Source of the DNA: Bacteroidales bacterium
GTDB taxonomy: Bacteria; Bacteroidota; Bacteroidia; Bacteroidales; UBA932
DNA: 64,000 bases
Reading direction: 5' to 3'
Assembly: GCA_024398365.1 (NCBI GenBank)
Contig: JAKSJG010000001.1
Coordinates: forward strand, 62,001 to 126,000
Under the pieces are notes generated by a model. It was not told the origin of the DNA, searched no databases, and saw only the letters and a program-made list of their open reading frames with translations. A program made the translations under genes and the position numbers. Each line of letters opens with the position of its first letter. The stretch's first letter is position 1. Below are positions 36,284-45,369 of this stretch, in pieces.

Positions 36284-37615
36284 TTATAGTTTTCTTACTG
36301 CTTCCTTGAACTGACGGCCCCTGTCCTCATAGCTCTTGAACAGGTCGAAGCTTGCGCAGCAAGGGGAGAGGAGGACAGTGTCGCCCTCCACCGCCAGGGA
36401 TGCGCACTTCTTCACACATTCCTCAGCCGAGAGTGTCTCATATACCGGGACCATGCTGTCGAAGCAGTCGTGTATCTTCTTGTTGTCCACGCCGAGGCAG
36501 ACAATGCATTTCACCTTTTCCTTTACCAGGTCATAAATAGGTGTGTAGTCGTTGCCCTTGTCCTTGCCGCCGAGGATGAGGACGATAGGGGTCTTGACGC
36601 TTTCCAGCGCGTACCATGTCGAATTGACGTTGGTCGCCTTGGAGTCATTGATATAGAGCACGCCGCCTATGGACAGCACCTTCTCCATGCGGTGCTCCAC
36701 GCCCTCGAAAGACATGAGAGACTCGCGTATGGACTTGTTGGCGATCTTCATCACCTTGCCGGCGATGGCCGCCGCCATCGAATTATATACATTGTGCTTG
36801 CCCTTGATGGAGAGCTCGTCCAGCATCATGTCGTACTTGTCGCCGTCCACGCTGACGTGCATCCTGTCACCGTCCACCCAGGCGCCCTCGTCCAGCTTCT
36901 GCTCCTGGCTGAAAGGCAGTTTCTTGGCCTGGAGCACAATCTTGTTGAGCTTGCCCATGGTGATGTCGTCATCTGCGCAGAATATGAAGCAGTCGTCCTT
37001 GGACATGTTGCGGGTGATGCGGAACTTCGCGTTCACATAGTTCTGCATCACGTAGCCGTACCTGTCGAGATGGTCAGGAGTGATGTTGAGCAGAACTGCG
37101 ATATCGGCCTTGAAGTCGTACATGCCGTCCAGCTGGAAGCTGCTGAGCTCGAGCACGTAGATGTCGTGCTGCTCGGTAGCGACCTGCATCGCGTAGCTCT
37201 TGCCTATGTTGCCGCCCAGACCCACGTTGAGGCCGGCGTTCTTGAGCAGATAATATATCAGCGAAGTAGTGGTGGTCTTGCCGTTGCTTCCGGTGATGCA
37301 GATCTTCTTGGCGCTGTCATACCTGCCGGCGAATTCTATCTCCGATATGACAGGGATGTTCCTGCTGTAAATCTCCTGAACCAAAGGCACCGTCTCGGGT
37401 ATGCCCGGACTCTTGATAACCTCGTCGGCATTGAGAATCTTGTCATAGCTGTGGCCGCCTTCCTCAAACGGAATGCTGTACTTCGTCAGAGTCTCCTTGT
37501 ATTCATCCTTGATGGCAGTGCTGTCCGACAGGAATACGTCGAAGTCCTTGACTTTCGCGAGCACTGCGGCACCCACGCCGCTCTCGCCTCCGCCCAATAC
37601 GACAATACGTTTCAT
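36284..37615 (-). CDS. murD: UDP-N-acetylmuramoylalanine-D-glutamate ligase
   Basis: MurD adds D-Glu to UDP-MurNAc-Ala. The N-terminal VVLGGGESGVGAAVLA binds the UMP part and the P-loop is CITGSNGKTTTTSLIYYLL. NITPDHLDRYG and the C-terminal YINDSKATNVNSTWYALE give the remaining ligase motifs, and LLSPCCASFDLFKSYEDRG ends the protein in the usual way. Length 443. It is 3 bases downstream of mraY. Confidence 0.96.
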   Translation of the reverse strand: MKRIVVLGGGESGVGAAVLAKVKDFDVFLSDSTAIKDEYKETLTKYSIPFEEGGHSYDKILNADEVIKSPGIPETVPLVQEIYSRNIPVISEIEFAGRYDSAKKICITGSNGKTTTTSLIYYLLKNAGLNVGLGGNIGKSYAMQVATEQHDIYVLELSSFQLDGMYDFKADIAVLLNITPDHLDRYGYVMQNYVNAKFRITRNMSKDDCFIFCADDDITMGKLNKIVLQAKKLPFSQEQKLDEGAWVDGDRMHVSVDGDKYDMMLDELSIKGKHNVYNSMAAAIAGKVMKIANKSIRESLMSFEGVEHRMEKVLSIGGVLYINDSKATNVNSTWYALESVKTPIVLILGGKDKGNDYTPIYDLVKEKVKCIVCLGVDNKKIHDCFDSMVPVYETLSAEECVKKCASLAVEGDTVLLSPCCASFDLFKSYEDRGRQFKEAVRKL

Positions 37616-37618
37616 ATT

Positions 37619-38812
37619 TTATCTGATTTTCAAAGTTATGATTGTAAGTACCGCAAGCAGGACCGAAATGATCCAGAAGCGTACGACTATTTTGTTTTCA
37701 GGCTGAATGTTGCGCGGTGACTGAATCAGCGCGTCAGGATTCTCTTTCTGATAATGATGGTGCAGCGGTGTCATCCTGAACACCCTGACGCCCTTGCCGG
37801 TCTTCTTCTTGGTGTACTTGAAATACACGCGCTGGATGATGACCGTGACGCTCTCCGCCAGGAAAATGCCGCAGAGCATAGGGAGGAGGAGCTCCTTGCG
37901 TATGAGCACAGCGCCCACGCCGATGATACCGCCGAGCATCAGGCTGCCCGTGTCGCCCATGAATACCTGGGCAGGGTAGGCGTTGTACCAGAGGAAGCCG
38001 ATGAGCGCACCGACCATCGCGCAGAAGAACACCGCTATCTCGCCGCTGTCCGGGAGGAACATGATGCCGAGGTAGTCAGCATATCCTGCGTGGCCTGACA
38101 GGTACGCGAGTATGCCGAGGGTGGCGCCCACGATGGCGGAAATGCCTGTTGCGAGGCCGTCCATGCCGTCAGTGAGGTTGGTGCCGTTGGAGCAGGCGGT
38201 GATGATGAAGGTGATGACCAGGACATAGATGCCGCCCTGGATGATCCTCGCCCACTGCCCGCTGAACGGGAAGAGCCATTTGTAGTCGAACTCGTGGCCC
38301 TTGAGGAAAGGTATGGTGGTCTCGCTGTAGCTCAGATTGCTGCTCTTGTAGGAGAGGAAGAGGGTGAGACCCACGCAGATGCCCAGCGCCACCTGGGCGA
38401 TGAGCTTGGTCCTGGCGGACATGCCCTCCTTGTTGTGCTTGAACACCTTGATATAATCATCTATGAATCCCACCACGCCGAGCCAGATGGTCGTGATCAG
38501 CAGCAGCCAGGTGTTGATGTTGCGGAAATTGCCGAACAGCAGGACAGGGATGAGGATGGAGATGATGATTATGATGCCGCCCATGGTAGGGGTGCCCTTC
38601 TTCTGCATCTGCCCCTCGAGCCCGAGGTCGCGAATGGTCTCGCCGATCTGCTTCATCTGCAGCTTGGCGATGATCTTCTTGCCTGCAATGAGGGCCGTGA
38701 TGATGGCCACGACGTTACAGAGGATGGCGCGTACCGACAGGTACTGGAGCAATCCCGATCCCGGGAAATCAAGTCCCGAGTTGTTGAGGTATTCGAACAG
38801 ATGATATAACAT
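37619..38812 (-). CDS. mraY: phospho-N-acetylmuramoyl-pentapeptide transferase
   Basis: MraY moves the UDP-MurNAc-pentapeptide to undecaprenyl phosphate, forming lipid I. Around ten membrane helices carry the catalytic motifs: [37 protein letters not shown] with the paired Asp, [15 protein letters not shown] and PLHHHYQKE near the end. Length 397, longer than E. coli (360). The extra residues lie in a loop ([17 protein letters not shown]), common in Bacteroidetes MraY. It follows murE by 6 bases. Confidence 0.96.
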   Translation of the reverse strand: MLYHLFEYLNNSGLDFPGSGLLQYLSVRAILCNVVAIITALIAGKKIIAKLQMKQIGETIRDLGLEGQMQKKGTPTMGGIIIIISILIPVLLFGNFRNINTWLLLITTIWLGVVGFIDDYIKVFKHNKEGMSARTKLIAQVALGICVGLTLFLSYKSSNLSYSETTIPFLKGHEFDYKWLFPFSGQWARIIQGGIYVLVITFIITACSNGTNLTDGMDGLATGISAIVGATLGILAYLSGHAGYADYLGIMFLPDSGEIAVFFCAMVGALIGFLWYNAYPAQVFMGDTGSLMLGGIIGVGAVLIRKELLLPMLCGIFLAESVTVIIQRVYFKYTKKKTGKGVRVFRMTPLHHHYQKENPDALIQSPRNIQPENKIVVRFWIISVLLAVLTIITLKIR

Positions 38813-38818
38813 GTAAGT

Positions 38819-40273
38819 TTAGATTTCGTTAAGTACTTCGCGCACGACCTCGCGGTCGTCGAAATGATATTTGGTTTCTCCTATTATCTGATAGTCCTCA
38901 TGGCCCTTGCCTGCCACGAGTATCACCGCACCTTCCTGCGCGGTCATCACTGCCGTGCGTATGGCCTCGCGGCGGTCCGTGATGAATATCGACTTCGCCC
39001 TCATGCCGGCGTCGAGTCCGGCGCGTATGTCGGCGATGATGTCCTCAGGCTTCTCCTTGCGCGGATTGTCGCTGGTGACGAACACCCTGTCGGCGTACTT
39101 GGTGGCTATCACGCCCATCTCAGGCCTCTTGGTCCTGTCCCTGTTGCCGCCGCAGCCGAACACGCAGATCAGCTGCCTGTCCCTGCCGGCCTCGCGGAGA
39201 GTCTTGAGCACGTTCTCAAGTCCGTCAGGCGTGTGCGCGTAATCCACAGCCACCGTCAGGTCGCGGCCTCCGCGTATGTATTCGAGGCGTCCCGGCACGC
39301 AGCCGAGGGCGCTCATCTTGACCAGGATCTCCTCCTTGTCCGCGCCCAGCAGCACTGCTGTGGAGTACACGGCAAGCAGGTTGTGCGCATTGTGCGCACC
39401 TATGAATTTGCTCCAGAACTGGCGGCCGTCCATCTCGAGCAGCATGCCGTCGAGGCCCTCCTCGACGATCTTGCACCTGAAGTCGGCCATCCTGTGGCAT
39501 GAATAAGTCTTGATCTGAGCCTTGGTGTTCTGCACCATCACCTCGCCGTTGCGGTCATCGAGATTGGTCAGGGCGAATGCGTCCTGAGGCATATTGTCGA
39601 AGAACAGCTTCTTGCAGCGCAGATACTCCGCGAATGTCTTGTGATAGTCGAGATGGTCGTGGGTGATGTTGGAGAAGATGCCGCCCCTGAACTTCAGGCC
39701 TGCAACGCGGTCCTGGGCGAGGGAGTGGGAGCTGATCTCCATAAAGCAGTACTGGCATCCGCGCTCTGCCATCATCGCGAGCATGGCGTTGAGGCTCACC
39801 GGGTCCGGAGTAGTGTGGTCCGCCGGGATCTCCTCTCCGTCGATCTTGTTGACGATGGTGGAGAACAGGCCGCAGCAATATCCCAGCGCAGTGAACAGGT
39901 CATAGAGCAGAGTCACAGTGGTGCTCTTGCCGTTGGTGCCCGTGATGCCCACCAGCTCCAGCTTGGATGACGGATGATCGTAGAAATTGTCCGCCATGAT
40001 GGCCAGGGCCTTGCGGCTGTCGGCCACCTTGACGGCAGTCACGCCTGCGGCATCGACCTCGCCGTCCTGATAGATGACCGCTGAAGCGCCGGCGGCTATG
40101 GCATTGGGGATGAACCTGTGGCCGTCGGCCTCCGTGCCGTTGACGGCGACAAACACCGAACCTCCGACACATTTTCTTGAGTCGAAGGTTATGCTGCTGA
40201 TGGCAACATCCTGATTGCCTCTGGCATCCACTATGGCGATGCCTTCAAGTATATCACTGAGTCTTTTCTCCAT
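38819..40273 (-). CDS. murE: UDP-N-acetylmuramoyl-tripeptide synthetase
   Basis: MurE adds the third residue of the stem peptide. The P-loop is GITGTNGKSTTVTLLYDLF, with FMEISSHSLAQDRVAG and NITHDHLDYHKTFAEY following. The C-terminal TSDNPRKEKPEDIIADI gives the DNPR motif that selects meso-diaminopimelate over lysine in known MurE enzymes, so a diaminopimelate stem is likely. The ATG at 40273 (MEKRLSDIL) overlaps the ftsI end by 20 bases; an ATG 15 bases further upstream is less likely. Length 484. Confidence 0.96.
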   Translation of the reverse strand: MEKRLSDILEGIAIVDARGNQDVAISSITFDSRKCVGGSVFVAVNGTEADGHRFIPNAIAAGASAVIYQDGEVDAAGVTAVKVADSRKALAIMADNFYDHPSSKLELVGITGTNGKSTTVTLLYDLFTALGYCCGLFSTIVNKIDGEEIPADHTTPDPVSLNAMLAMMAERGCQYCFMEISSHSLAQDRVAGLKFRGGIFSNITHDHLDYHKTFAEYLRCKKLFFDNMPQDAFALTNLDDRNGEVMVQNTKAQIKTYSCHRMADFRCKIVEEGLDGMLLEMDGRQFWSKFIGAHNAHNLLAVYSTAVLLGADKEEILVKMSALGCVPGRLEYIRGGRDLTVAVDYAHTPDGLENVLKTLREAGRDRQLICVFGCGGNRDRTKRPEMGVIATKYADRVFVTSDNPRKEKPEDIIADIRAGLDAGMRAKSIFITDRREAIRTAVMTAQEGAVILVAGKGHEDYQIIGETKYHFDDREVVREVLNEI

Positions 40274-42305
40274 TATGTATAGTATCATTTTCCGCGGCGG
40301 GCTTCGCCCTGCCGTCGGACAATATCAGATGTATCTTTTTGTTGCCCGTCCTGCTTCCTGCAGGGAGCGACTGTGAAATTATTTTTCCGCGACCCTCGAA
40401 GCTCACCTTGTAGCCGCTGGCCTCAAGGTATGCCACGCCGTCGCGCAGGCCCATGCCTATGACGCTCGGCACGCCGTCCGACACGTCATTGCGCTTCGCG
40501 CTGCTGTACTCCCTGATCTCCGGCAGGCTGCCATTGGCGTCGATAGGGGACATCCAGTCAGGCGAATTGGCATATATCTCCTCGGCGATCTCGCGCACTA
40601 CAGGGCCGGACCAGGTCGCGCCGTAGAAGTTGGCGTGGGTAGGGGCCGAATAGATGACGCAGATGACCGTGTATTTCGGGTCCTCATAAGGGAAGAAGCC
40701 CGCAAATGTGGCCTGATGCTGCTTGTATCCGTTCATCTCGTATCTTCCGTTAGGCCTGACGACCCTCGCGGTGCCGGTCTTGCCCGCCACGCTGACCTTG
40801 CAGCCCTTGAAGATATAGTAGCCCGTCGCGCCCTTCTCCGTCACCACCGCGCGCATGGCCTTGTGCAGCTCCTTCGCGGTCTCCTCCTTGCAAACCCTGC
40901 CGACCTTGATGACCGGGAATTCCTTGAGTATCACACCGTTCTTCTGATAATTCTTTATCAGGCGCGGCTGCACCATCATACCGCCGTTGGCGATTGCGTT
41001 GTAGTAGGTCACCGTGTGCATAGGGGTCAGCTCAACCGTATATCCCATCGCGATCTGCGGCAGGTCGGCCGGGCTCCAGTACCTGTTGGTATCCTTCGGG
41101 TGCTGGATCTTCGCCTTCGCGAAACCCTTGATGTCGAAATCATAATTCCTGCTTATGCGGAGCTTGTCATTGAGATGGTCGATGAAATATGCCGGATTGT
41201 TGCCGTAGAACCTCGCAGCCAGCATCCTGAATACGTTGTTGGAGGAGATCTCGAAGCCCCTTATCACGGATATGGAACTGTATTTGGAAAGATAGTGGTC
41301 GGTGAAGGTGCGGCCTGCGTATTTCCAGCTGGAGAGCGCCTGCATCTGGTCATCCAGCTTTATCTTGCCCTCATCCAGCAGCATGGTCAGGGTCGCGAGC
41401 TTGAACACGCTGCCCGGCTCTCCCTTGCGGCCGATGGCGTAATTGTATTCCTCACCGAAATTACCGTTCTGGTCCTTGTGCATGTTGACCATGGCCTTGA
41501 TCTCGCCCGTCTTTGTCTCGAGCAGTATCACGGTGCCGGCCTCAATCTGGTCGCTCTTGGCGAGCTGGCGCCTGAGCGCGCGCTCGGAAATGTCCTGCAG
41601 GTCGATGTCGATGGTCAGCTGCACGTCCTGTCCGTCCACCGGCTCAACGCGCTCGTGCTCCAGATCCTCTATCCACTCGTGGTGCTCTGTCAGGCGTATA
41701 GGCTGGATGCCGTTCGTGCCCCTTAGTATGGAGTCGCAGCTGCCCTCGATGCCCACATCCTTCACCTCATTGGCCTTGATGTGGCCCAGGGTGCGGAATG
41801 CCAGCTTGTCGTAAGGGTATTCGCGATGGTCGTATTTCTCCTCGAGCAGACCGCCTCCGCGGCGTCCCAGCTTCAGTATAGGGAACTGCTCCGCGCGCTT
41901 CATCTGCTGATAGGTCACAAGGTTTTTGTTGATGACGGTATAGCGGCGTCCGGCAGCCCTCTGCGCAGAGAGGAAGCTGCTGTACTCCTGACCGCTCCTG
42001 TCTCCGTAGAGCAGGGCGAGGGAGTCTCCGAGGCTCTCTATATTGGCATAGAATATCGAATCCACCGCCTGGGTGCAGTCCATGCAGAGCTTGTACTCAG
42101 GTATAGAAAATGCGAGGTATCGGCCGTCGGCGGCCAGGATGCTGCCCCTGGTGCAAGGTATCTCGCGCTCCTTGGCAGTGGTCACCTGCAGGCTCGTGTC
42201 CGGCTTGTGGATGAACTGAAGGTCGATGATGCGCACGACAGCCACGATTGCCGCCAGGACGATGGCAATATAGACCAAACCTACTTTCTGGGTGTTCACT
42301 TTCAT
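40254..42305 (-). CDS. ftsI: FtsI-type penicillin-binding protein (PBP3) with PASTA domain
   Basis: This is the septal transpeptidase. An N-terminal membrane helix (residues ~8-28) precedes the class B PBP dimerisation domain. The transpeptidase motifs are SVFK (in RKGEPGSVFKLATLTML), SSN (in FEISSNNVFRML) and KTG (in VSVAGKTGTARVV). One PASTA domain ends the protein (VPSVIGMGLRDGVAYLEAS), a feature of Bacteroidetes and Gram-positive homologues that E. coli FtsI lacks. Length 683. It overlaps ftsL by 4 bases (ATGA). Confidence 0.95.
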   Translation of the reverse strand: MKVNTQKVGLVYIAIVLAAIVAVVRIIDLQFIHKPDTSLQVTTAKEREIPCTRGSILAADGRYLAFSIPEYKLCMDCTQAVDSIFYANIESLGDSLALLYGDRSGQEYSSFLSAQRAAGRRYTVINKNLVTYQQMKRAEQFPILKLGRRGGGLLEEKYDHREYPYDKLAFRTLGHIKANEVKDVGIEGSCDSILRGTNGIQPIRLTEHHEWIEDLEHERVEPVDGQDVQLTIDIDLQDISERALRRQLAKSDQIEAGTVILLETKTGEIKAMVNMHKDQNGNFGEEYNYAIGRKGEPGSVFKLATLTMLLDEGKIKLDDQMQALSSWKYAGRTFTDHYLSKYSSISVIRGFEISSNNVFRMLAARFYGNNPAYFIDHLNDKLRISRNYDFDIKGFAKAKIQHPKDTNRYWSPADLPQIAMGYTVELTPMHTVTYYNAIANGGMMVQPRLIKNYQKNGVILKEFPVIKVGRVCKEETAKELHKAMRAVVTEKGATGYYIFKGCKVSVAGKTGTARVVRPNGRYEMNGYKQHQATFAGFFPYEDPKYTVICVIYSAPTHANFYGATWSGPVVREIAEEIYANSPDWMSPIDANGSLPEIREYSSAKRNDVSDGVPSVIGMGLRDGVAYLEASGYKVSFEGRGKIISQSLPAGSRTGNKKIHLILSDGRAKPAAENDTIHNGEKTQ

Positions 42306-42637
42306 TCTGCCGACACTACTTTTGCCGGTTCCTCCGGCGCCTTCAGCCTGGAGCTGCGCTCCGCAAGCATCTTTTCTATCCTGGTACGCTGGTCGAGGCT
42401 GACGAGCTCGATGTTGCGCTGATGGCTGCTGACCTCAAGCGCCTCGATGAGCTCCTTGTTGTGCTCGACCTTGACGAGCTGTTTCTCCACATGCAGGCTC
42501 CAGGTGATGATGGCGCAGAGCAGCACGAACACATAGAACACCAGTCCCATGTTGCGCTCAATGCCTCTGATGATGATCAGGTCTCCGTTGAAGAGACTCG
42601 CCATCCGCTTGATTATCCCGCCTTTCTTCTCAGCCAT
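42302..42637 (-). CDS. ftsL: FtsL-like division protein
   Basis: This 111-residue bitopic protein has a cytosolic N-terminus, one membrane helix (residues ~29-48, MGLVFYVFVLLCAIITWSLHV) and a coiled-coil-like periplasmic part (VKVEHNKELIEALEVSSHQ). FtsL is poorly conserved. The call rests on topology and on its place between rsmH and ftsI, where Bacteroidetes carry the FtsL-like family. It overlaps ftsI by 4 bases. Confidence 0.82.
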   Translation of the reverse strand: MAEKKGGIIKRMASLFNGDLIIIRGIERNMGLVFYVFVLLCAIITWSLHVEKQLVKVEHNKELIEALEVSSHQRNIELVSLDQRTRIEKMLAERSSRLKAPEEPAKVVSAE

Positions 42638-42649
42638 ACTCCAGTCCTC

Positions 42650-43552
42650 CTATCTCCTTGTCGCAGCCCTGAGTTTCGCGCTGCGGGCGCGTGTATTGCC
42701 TGCTATCTCCTCCTCGCGCGGGAGGATCGGCTTCCTGTTCACCAGCTCATACGGTGATTCGCCGCGTCCCATGAGGTCGCGCCTGATCTCGCCGTCAATA
42801 TTGCCTGCCTTGAAATAATTCTTGACTATGCGGTCCTCCAGCGAGTGGTAGGTGATCACGGATATCCTGCCGCCGCTGCGGAGGGACTTGATGGCACCCT
42901 CCATGAAGCCGCGCAGGTCCTCCATCTCACCGTTCACCTCAATGCGCAGGGCCTGATAGACCTTTGCGAGGTACTTGTGCTCCGCGAACTTAGGCAGCAC
43001 GCTCTCGAGCGCCTTGTCAAGCTCGCCAGTAGTGTGGATACGCGCCGCGTCGCGGGCCGAGCATATCCTCTCCGCCGCACGCCTGCTGCCCTCCACCTCG
43101 CCGTAGATGCGCAGTATGCGCTCCAGGTCCTCGCAGCTGTAGGAATTGACTATATCCTCGGCGTTGCGCTGCGCCAGACAGTTCATCCTCATGTCCAGCG
43201 GAGCGTCGAAGCGGAATGAGAATCCTCGCTCCGAAGTGTCGAACTGATGCGATGACACGCCCAGGTCGGCGAGTATGCCATCCACCTTGTCATAGCCGTT
43301 ATATTTCACGAAATTGTGCACAAAACGGAAGTTGTTGTGCACAAGTATGAGTCTCTTATCTTCAGGGGCGTTTGCCAGGGCGTCGGTGTCCTTGTCGAAG
43401 GCTATCAGCCTGCCGTGCGGCCCCAGCCGCCTGAGTATCTCCCCGCTGTGCCCTCCACCTCCGAAGGTGGCGTCAACATAGACGCCGTCGGGCTTTATGT
43501 CCAGCGCCGAGATGCTCTCTTCAAGCAAAACGGGTGTGTGATACTCTGACAT
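42650..43552 (-). CDS. rsmH: 16S rRNA (cytosine(1402)-N4)-methyltransferase
   Basis: RsmH methylates C1402 of 16S rRNA. The SAM-binding start HTPVLLEESISALDIKPDGVYVDATFGGGGHS is typical, followed by ILADLGVSSHQFDTSERGFSFR, PLDMRMN and VITYHSLEDRIVKNYF. Length 300. It is the second gene of the dcw cluster, 14 bases after mraZ. Confidence 0.96.
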   Translation of the reverse strand: MSEYHTPVLLEESISALDIKPDGVYVDATFGGGGHSGEILRRLGPHGRLIAFDKDTDALANAPEDKRLILVHNNFRFVHNFVKYNGYDKVDGILADLGVSSHQFDTSERGFSFRFDAPLDMRMNCLAQRNAEDIVNSYSCEDLERILRIYGEVEGSRRAAERICSARDAARIHTTGELDKALESVLPKFAEHKYLAKVYQALRIEVNGEMEDLRGFMEGAIKSLRSGGRISVITYHSLEDRIVKNYFKAGNIDGEIRRDLMGRGESPYELVNRKPILPREEEIAGNTRARSAKLRAATRR

Positions 43553-43566
43553 CCACGGCCTCCTTT

Positions 43567-44019
43567 CTATCCGAGAACCTTCTCGGCAAGGGCCGTGAAA
43601 CTGTCGTCGCTCAGTTTCTGAGCCTCGAACACATCCTTAGGCCAGATTTCGATTTTGTAATCGGATCCGAAGAACACCACCTCGGTGCCGGATGCTATGC
43701 CGACCTTTTCGAGAAGGCTCTTCGGAATAAGGATACGGCCAACCTTGCCATCGGGCTCTACGGAGGCCATGTCCCTCATATATTCTCTCCAGAGGAGAGC
43801 GTGCTCCCTGTTGAACATGTTCAACTTGGAGCGCACTTTCTCTGAATTTGACACCCACTCCTCGCGGGTGTACATCTCGAGGCAAGGGAAGAACAATGAC
43901 TTCTTGACGACGAATTTCATTTCGCTGTCAGGGTCAAACAGGCTCTTGAAGGCGCTAGGGAAGACAATTCTTCCCTTGTCGTCAACTTTTGCCCTGTATT
44001 CTCCGTAAAAATTTGCCAT
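43567..44019 (-). CDS. mraZ: transcriptional regulator MraZ
   Basis: MraZ is the repressor at the head of the division cluster. Two AbrB-like swapped-hairpin halves are visible. The first is YRAKVDDKGRIVFPSAFKSL; the second is VEPDGKVGRILIPKSLLEKVG. Length 150. In studied bacteria MraZ binds its own promoter at short direct repeats spaced 10 bases apart. A matching four-repeat site is seen upstream (44067-44101), so autoregulation of the whole dcw cluster is likely. Confidence 0.95.
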   Translation of the reverse strand: MANFYGEYRAKVDDKGRIVFPSAFKSLFDPDSEMKFVVKKSLFFPCLEMYTREEWVSNSEKVRSKLNMFNREHALLWREYMRDMASVEPDGKVGRILIPKSLLEKVGIASGTEVVFFGSDYKIEIWPKDVFEAQKLSDDSFTALAEKVLG

Positions 44020-44049
44020 CGTCTATATAGTTGTGGTGTGTGTTGGGCG

Positions 44050-44057
44050 CAAAGTTA
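44050..44057 (-). promoter_or_regulatory. -7 element of the mraZ/dcw promoter
   Basis: TAACTTTG reads on the minus strand from 44057 to 44050. A TTTG, the likely -33 element, is 22 bases upstream, inside the MraZ repeat array. The leader to the mraZ ATG is about 25 bases. Confidence 0.6.
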
Positions 44058-44066
44058 TGAATACTT

Positions 44067-44101
44067 TTCCACTTTTTACCAAAATCTTCCATTTTTTTCC
44101 A
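44067..44101 (-). promoter_or_regulatory. putative MraZ operator, four TGGWA repeats
   Basis: On the minus strand TGGAA, TGGAA, TGGTA and TGGAA occur at 44101-44097, 44091-44087, 44081-44077 and 44071-44067, each followed by 5 other bases. This strict 10-base period matches the layout of MraZ boxes in E. coli (TGGGN repeats with 5-base spacers). The array covers the -33 area of the mraZ promoter, so binding should block transcription. Confidence 0.7.
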
Positions 44102-44128
44102 CAAAAATATCAACAAAATCTTTTTCAC

Positions 44129-44136
44129 TAACTTTG
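44129..44136 (+). promoter_or_regulatory. -7 element for the DUF4252 gene
   Basis: TAACTTTG lies at 44129-44136, 51 bases before the ATG at 44187. It is divergent from the mraZ promoter, with the MraZ repeats between the two. Confidence 0.5.
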
Positions 44137-44186
44137 GCAAGGTTTTCGCCTGTATGGCGGACTGTATTTTCAACAATCGATTCGAG

Positions 44187-44669
44187 ATGAAAAAACTGAT
44201 CTTATTCGCTTCGGCGCTGATGCTCTGCATCTTTGCTTCCGCACAGGACGGAATGGAGTTCTATCACAAATATTCGGACGCTCCGGGCGTCAGTGCGGTA
44301 TATTTCTCACCGGCCATGTTCCGCGTGCTGCGTCACATCCCTGACGTGAAGGTGGGAGAGGAGGAGATCAACCTCACGCCTATCATCAAGTCCCTGACTG
44401 GCATGTACATGCTCAGCAGCAGCAACCCGAGCGTCAACGACAAGATGTACCGCGACATCTCCAAGCACATCAAGAACAACCACTTCGAACTGCTGATGGA
44501 AGCCAAGGACAACGGCGAGGCCATCCGTATCTACACCCTCGGCGACGAGAAGATCGTCACCAACCTTGTCCTCTATAGCGACAGCCCGTACGAGAGCAAC
44601 TACATCTGCATCGACGGCAAGATGCCTCGCGCCGCCATCGAGGAGGCGCTGGTCAAGGCCAATCTGTAG
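44187..44669 (+). CDS. DUF4252 family exported protein
   Basis: This 160-residue protein begins with a signal peptide (MKKLILFASALMLCIFASAQ). The mature part has GVSAVYFSPAMFRVLRHIP and a mixed charged region ending in KMPRAAIEEALVKANL, the pattern of the Bacteroidetes DUF4252 family. Function is unknown. The ATG at 44187 is chosen because it starts the signal peptide; an ATG 33 bases earlier adds non-signal residues. The stop is 6 bases from the convergent methyltransferase gene. Confidence 0.75.
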   Translation: MKKLILFASALMLCIFASAQDGMEFYHKYSDAPGVSAVYFSPAMFRVLRHIPDVKVGEEEINLTPIIKSLTGMYMLSSSNPSVNDKMYRDISKHIKNNHFELLMEAKDNGEAIRIYTLGDEKIVTNLVLYSDSPYESNYICIDGKMPRAAIEEALVKANL

Positions 44670-44674
44670 GGGCT

Positions 44675-45322
44675 TTATTTTACTCTGATGACATTCCAGC
44701 CGTCCCGGAGCGGGAGGATGTAATTCTCCAGCCGAGGGTCGGCTGCGACTGCTTCATTGAAGGCTATGATGCCCTGTGTCTGAGCGTCCGACTTCGGGTG
44801 CTCTTCGCACACTTTGCCGTCCCACAGCACATTGTCGGCAATGATCCAGCTGCCGCTGTGAACCAGGGGCCGGTTGCCGCAATCTCCCATGATAATCTTC
44901 AGATAATCAGGATACTCGCGTTTGTTGGCATCCATGTAGATGAGGTCGTAGCTCTCGTCGAGATGCGGCATCACCTCCTTGGAATCGCCGATGATCAGAC
45001 GTATGCGCTCCTCCACGCCGGCACGTTTCCAGCCCTCGCGGATGAGGTCCTGCAGCTCGTCATTGATCTCAATGGCGTCAAGCCTGGCGCCTTCCGGCAG
45101 GGAGGAGGCGAGGCAGATGGAAGAGTAGCCGGTAAAGGTGCCCAGCTCCAGCACACGCATCGGTTTGAGCATCGCTGAAACGGTCTCCAGAAGTTTGCCG
45201 ACTTCGAAGCCGGCCAGCATCCTGGGATAGTTTGTTCTCAGGTGAGTCTGCCTTTCCACCCAGTCCAGGGCCTCCTGCCTCGGAGACGAGTGGGACACTA
45301 TGTATTTTTCGAGATTATTCAT
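44675..45322 (-). CDS. O-methyltransferase family 3
   Basis: This is a SAM-dependent catechol O-methyltransferase-like enzyme of 215 residues. The SAM motif is RVLELGTFTGYSSICLASSL, with LDAIEIND as the acidic second strand, VMPHLDESYDLIYMDANKREY for the metal-binding Asp and SWIIADNVLWDGKV for the remaining ligands. The substrate is unknown. Its TAACTTTG element (45343-45336) is back to back with the dnaX promoter. Confidence 0.9.
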   Translation of the reverse strand: MNNLEKYIVSHSSPRQEALDWVERQTHLRTNYPRMLAGFEVGKLLETVSAMLKPMRVLELGTFTGYSSICLASSLPEGARLDAIEINDELQDLIREGWKRAGVEERIRLIIGDSKEVMPHLDESYDLIYMDANKREYPDYLKIIMGDCGNRPLVHSGSWIIADNVLWDGKVCEEHPKSDAQTQGIIAFNEAVAADPRLENYILPLRDGWNVIRVK

Positions 45323-45335
45323 AGCTGATATGCCG

Positions 45336-45343
45336 CAAAGTTA
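45336..45343 (-). promoter_or_regulatory. -7 element for the O-methyltransferase gene
   Basis: TAACTTTG reads on the minus strand from 45343 to 45336, 13 bases before the start codon at 45322. It is 12 bases from the divergent dnaX element. Confidence 0.5.
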
Positions 45344-45355
45344 CCAAATTATTCG

Positions 45356-45363
45356 TACTTTTG
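45356..45363 (+). promoter_or_regulatory. -7 element for dnaX, near-leaderless
   Basis: TACTTTTG at 45356-45363 ends 6 bases before the dnaX ATG at 45370, so transcription should start at or just before the start codon. Confidence 0.6.
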
Positions 45364-45369
45364 TAGAAT

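Noticed and set aside
36470..37720. A 416-codon plus-strand frame opposite murD
   Set aside because: It is a shadow of murD codon use; no family features are seen.
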